Origin: Bacteroidaceae bacterium
Lineage (GTDB): Bacteria; Bacteroidota; Bacteroidia; Bacteroidales; Bacteroidaceae
DNA length: 37,533 bases
Assembly (NCBI GenBank): GCA_017516885.1
Contig: JAFXAR010000044.1
Coordinates: forward strand, 1-37,533
Reading direction: 5' to 3'
Part shown: positions 35,093 through 37,533 of the stretch, piece by piece
Numbering within the stretch: the stretch's first letter is position 1
Layout of the letters: each line of letters starts with the position of its first letter
The notes under the pieces: model-generated
The model's input: the letters and a program-made list of their open reading frames with translations, nothing else
Database searches by the model: none
Told to the model about the DNA's origin: nothing
Translations under genes and position numbers: made by a program

Positions 35093-36088
35093 TCATTTTA
35101 CAACGTGGAAACTCAATCCTATGCTATTGTCGAGCAGAATGCTGGAGTTGTTGGGAAGATTCTCCCACTGCATTGCACCACCCTGGCTCTCCTTCATCGG
35201 TTTTTGATTAAGAACTGTGGTTATGAATGCAGCAATTTGGAATCTTCCGTTTCCTACATGCTTTATCTGCAGGCAAGAATCGGGCAATGATTCTATTGGC
35301 AATTTTATGAAAGATGAACCTTTGCGCTTGTCATTCTGTCCCGACACATATACAAGGGTGTCATAAATGTCATAAGTGAAATTACCGCCTGAAGTGGACA
35401 TCCTGAGTTCGGCAATTGCCTCTCTCTCATTGCTCATGCGCTTTGAATCAATAGCCTTGAGGTCATCATCCAAATCCTCATCATACTTATACCTGAATTC
35501 GCTCTCATTTACAACCTCAAGCCCTTTGATTGACTCCCAGTCAATATTGCAGTTATTATGGTCGATAATAGATTTGTCAAGCCTGAGAGAAACTCTGCCA
35601 GGGTTAAAGCTCATAGCCGGGGTATTGGTGCTTACGGCAACATCGGGCGACTCAATCTCGGCAATTGAGGTCACATGCCCCTGGCGCACAAGCAGAAGAC
35701 TTCCGTTATTCTCAACCTCTTCCACTTGGCATGGAGAGAACTGGAACAGCCAGTACTTTACCTTAATCAAAGATTCAGGATACTTCTCCTTGTACTTCTT
35801 TATTATACCGTAATACTTTTGTATAACCTTGGGAACTATAATCTTGAACATGCTCTTGCGCGATTCATAATCACTGCTTGTAAGCAACACCCTGAAGTAT
35901 GTAGGAAAAACAACCACATCCTCAAAGGACTCCTTGCGCATCACATACTCAAAATGCTCACAAAGTTCATCAACCATCTTCTGGTTTGTAAGTTCTGAAG
36001 AATCCCCATCCGGCTTTTTATCTTTGATAATATCTGAATTACCCTCAGTTGGTTTGAATTTATCTAAGAAAGACTTAAATATTCCCAT
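35093..36088 (-). CDS. Unknown protein in the kinase-FHA cassette
   Basis: A protein of 331 residues that I cannot assign. It opens like the FHA protein ('MGIFKSFLDKFKP'), followed by a charged linker. A folded region from about 35 includes 'FEDVVVFPTYFRVLLTSSDYES', here cited by its short core 'PTYFRVLLTSSDY', which faintly recalls the N-domain of mycobacterial FhaA (DUF3662, PNxFxVxLSPxDY). The C-terminal part is beta-rich ('GNFTYDIYDTLVYVSGQ', 'CLQIKHVGNGRFQIAAF') and may be an FHA-like fold without the SR..H core. No signal peptide or membrane segment. It sits between the FHA and PP2C genes with 6-base gaps on both sides. Confidence 0.75.
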   Translation of the reverse strand: MGIFKSFLDKFKPTEGNSDIIKDKKPDGDSSELTNQKMVDELCEHFEYVMRKESFEDVVVFPTYFRVLLTSSDYESRKSMFKIIVPKVIQKYYGIIKKYKEKYPESLIKVKYWLFQFSPCQVEEVENNGSLLLVRQGHVTSIAEIESPDVAVSTNTPAMSFNPGRVSLRLDKSIIDHNNCNIDWESIKGLEVVNESEFRYKYDEDLDDDLKAIDSKRMSNEREAIAELRMSTSGGNFTYDIYDTLVYVSGQNDKRKGSSFIKLPIESLPDSCLQIKHVGNGRFQIAAFITTVLNQKPMKESQGGAMQWENLPNNSSILLDNSIGLSFHVVK

Positions 36089-36094
36089 ATCGAA

Positions 36095-36937
36095 TTAACA
36101 GTTTTCTTTATTGAACATCAAATAAACATTCTTGCTCAAGATTATAATATCACCGTCCAGCAGGGGCACGGGAACCATTGTATTCTCAAGCTTTATTATA
36201 TTTTCCCCTCTCTGTATATATGTGCGCTTGAAGGCCGCTGAAGTACCTCCGCTATCAACGAAAAGCCTGAAGCCATCCTTTTCACGGTAATTTATATGCG
36301 CGTGATTACGGCTCACATACTTGTTTTTCTCAAATTGGGGAGAATTCTCATTGTCGTCCACCACTATATGGTTTACGCGCATGCGCCCATTATCAAGCAT
36401 AGGAGTACGCCCTATTCCAATATTGCAATTGCACTTGGAAAGCACCTTGGCATCAAGGATGTAACATGCATCAACAGTAGAGCCATGCCCCTGTATTGAC
36501 GACACTCTTGCACGCTGCATTTTAGCATCAGGCTTCACCTCCTGCACGACATTGCCACGCAGTTCTATATACAATCCTTCGGCAATCTCAGACAAGCCCT
36601 TGTCCGGTTCACCCGAAATCTGCTTTATATCAAAATCCTTGAATACAAGCCCCTGCTCATTGTAAAGCGTAGTACCAAGCTCTTCTCTGAATGCATCTGT
36701 ATTTAGAAGAGTAAACTGCATTGAATCAATTACCCACAATACCAGAATTTTGTCCTTCAGGTCCATCTTCTGCCCTCCGAAATTCTTTTTCATGGAATCC
36801 CCAACAGCCTGCATCACTTCATCCACAAGCTGGATGGCGTTAGTGCTCTTTGAAACACTCTGCACTTGAGGATCATCTTTCTGCTCCTCCTTACCGTTTA
36901 TAAGTTCGGCGATCTTGCCAAAAAAACCTTTTCCCAT
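36095..36937 (-). CDS. FHA-domain protein
   Basis: A protein of 280 residues from ATG 36937, placed 10 bases after the stop of the transpeptidase gene; an upstream ATG at 36982 would overlap that gene. The N-terminus 'MGKGFFGKIAELINGK' resembles that of the next protein. Residues about 30-160 are an unassigned domain ('DKILVLWVIDSMQFTLLNTD'). The C-terminal FHA domain has 'IGIGRTPMLDNGRM', 'YVSRNHAHINY' and 'FVDSGGTSAAFKRTYIQRG'. FHA domains bind phosphothreonine, so it is a natural reader for the kinase of the same operon. Confidence 0.9.
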   Translation of the reverse strand: MGKGFFGKIAELINGKEEQKDDPQVQSVSKSTNAIQLVDEVMQAVGDSMKKNFGGQKMDLKDKILVLWVIDSMQFTLLNTDAFREELGTTLYNEQGLVFKDFDIKQISGEPDKGLSEIAEGLYIELRGNVVQEVKPDAKMQRARVSSIQGHGSTVDACYILDAKVLSKCNCNIGIGRTPMLDNGRMRVNHIVVDDNENSPQFEKNKYVSRNHAHINYREKDGFRLFVDSGGTSAAFKRTYIQRGENIIKLENTMVPVPLLDGDIIILSKNVYLMFNKENC

Positions 36938-36947
36938 ATTTATTGAT

Positions 36948-37533
36948 TTATTGTTCCAATTTGAATTTATGATATTGTCCACGATTTATGTATTCCTCGC
37001 CCCAGCCGCTGGTTATGCCACGCCTATCGTAATAACTCTCGTTTTTAACCTTTTCAACATACCCGAGTTCTTCAAGGACTTCAAATACAATGTCCTTTAG
37101 CACATCAACTGCACGACCTGAACCGCCGGCGTCACCGGTTCTCTCCAAACGCACGGCTATTGCCAGATTTGTGTTGTCTCTTACAGTTTCTCCGGTAGCC
37201 TTATCGAATCTTGGAACTTGAACGCCCTCGACAAAGCACATATACCAAGCATCATTGGGCTTAAGGATAGAGTCCGCTTCTGTCTTGAATTTTGGATCGG
37301 GATGTATCCACCCGCGTTCCGGAGTACCGGTCTTGCCGCCTACATTTGCCCTGCGGATTTTATCATGTCCGCGAGAGGTGAATATCATATTTTCCTTAAG
37401 GCTGTATGCCTCTTCGGAATCTATTACATTTATCTGCTCAACGGCTTCATCCATAAGGAATCTTGTCTTTGCCATATTTCCGTCATTAACAGCTATTGAG
37501 GCTGCACGCGCCATAACTAAAGGCGTTGCTACA
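36948..37533 (-). CDS. Penicillin-binding transpeptidase, C-terminal part (cut by window edge)
   Basis: About 195 residues are visible; the frame stays open to the right edge, so the N-terminus lies outside. The visible part opens with 'VATPLVMARAASIAVNDG', typical of the segment before the third active-site motif, and includes 'VGGKTGTPERGW', the KTG motif of DD-transpeptidases. It continues with 'NLAIAVRLERTG' and ends in a short helical tail ('DVLKDIVFEVLEELGY'). Its enzyme would cross-link peptidoglycan in the periplasm. It is first of the five visible genes of the cassette that continues with FHA, PP2C and kinase genes. Confidence 0.85.
   Translation of the reverse strand, partial: VATPLVMARAASIAVNDGNMAKTRFLMDEAVEQINVIDSEEAYSLKENMIFTSRGHDKIRRANVGGKTGTPERGWIHPDPKFKTEADSILKPNDAWYMCFVEGVQVPRFDKATGETVRDNTNLAIAVRLERTGDAGGSGRAVDVLKDIVFEVLEELGYVEKVKNESYYDRRGITSGWGEEYINRGQYHKFKLEQ

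Noticed and set aside
1-37533. CRISPR array or tRNA genes
   Set aside because: No regularly spaced repeats with unique spacers and no cloverleaf with a GTTCRANYC-type arm were found.

Overview
The window looks like chromosomal DNA of a gut-type member of the Bacteroidales (Prevotella/Bacteroides relatives). Several genes are preceded by the Bacteroidetes promoter pattern (TTTG or TTG, about 19-20 bases, then TAnnTTTG). The gene content also fits: an N-succinylornithine carbamoyltransferase of the Bacteroides fragilis type, a thiamin-uptake operon with a TonB-dependent receptor and PnuT, a TamB-like giant protein, LptE, and a secreted sialidase ending in a Bacteroidales-type C-terminal tail. 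No tRNA, rRNA, CRISPR array, integrase or insertion sequence was recognised.

Layout, left to right. (1) 1-6200 is the most unusual part. It holds a zinc-ribbon/GYF-domain protein, a perfect 52-bp palindrome, a stand-alone reverse transcriptase with a long unassigned C-terminal half, an unknown basic/proline-rich protein, and an AAA+ ATPase that is clearly a BrxL homologue but lacks the Lon-like C-terminus. A small TSCPD-motif protein is translationally coupled to the ATPase. No other BREX gene is present, so this is a candidate undescribed RT-BrxL system. (2) 6233-7519 is a YihY/BrkB membrane protein. (3) 7598-11546 is a TPP-riboswitch-controlled thiamin salvage operon: outer-membrane receptor, PnuT, thiamin pyrophosphokinase, then a terminator. 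(4) 11695-16701 (minus) is a 1,668-residue secreted protein joining a DUF4091 glycoside-hydrolase module to a GH33 sialidase. (5) 16890-19727 (minus) is a compact operon: sigma-54 activator, LptE, a TPR-like protein and SecG. (6) 19771-21706 (minus) is an SLC13-type transporter with TrkA-C domains; divergent from it are tamB and argF' (plus), which overlap by 4 bases. (7) rarA and fhs follow on the minus strand, then a GT2 glycosyltransferase (plus) and a small lipoprotein (minus). (8) 32052-37533 (minus) is a signalling cassette read in the order penicillin-binding transpeptidase (cut by the window edge), FHA protein, unknown protein, PP2C phosphatase, Ser/Thr kinase. The spacing is tight and the gene set resembles the actinobacterial pknB/pstP/pbpA/fha cluster.

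A small dispersed element bounded by imperfect inverted repeats occurs twice (about 11547-11668 and 27275-27388), each time just after a terminator hairpin beginning GAGGCTG. Assignments rest on reading motifs by eye. No database search was run, so family names for the weaker cases are inference.
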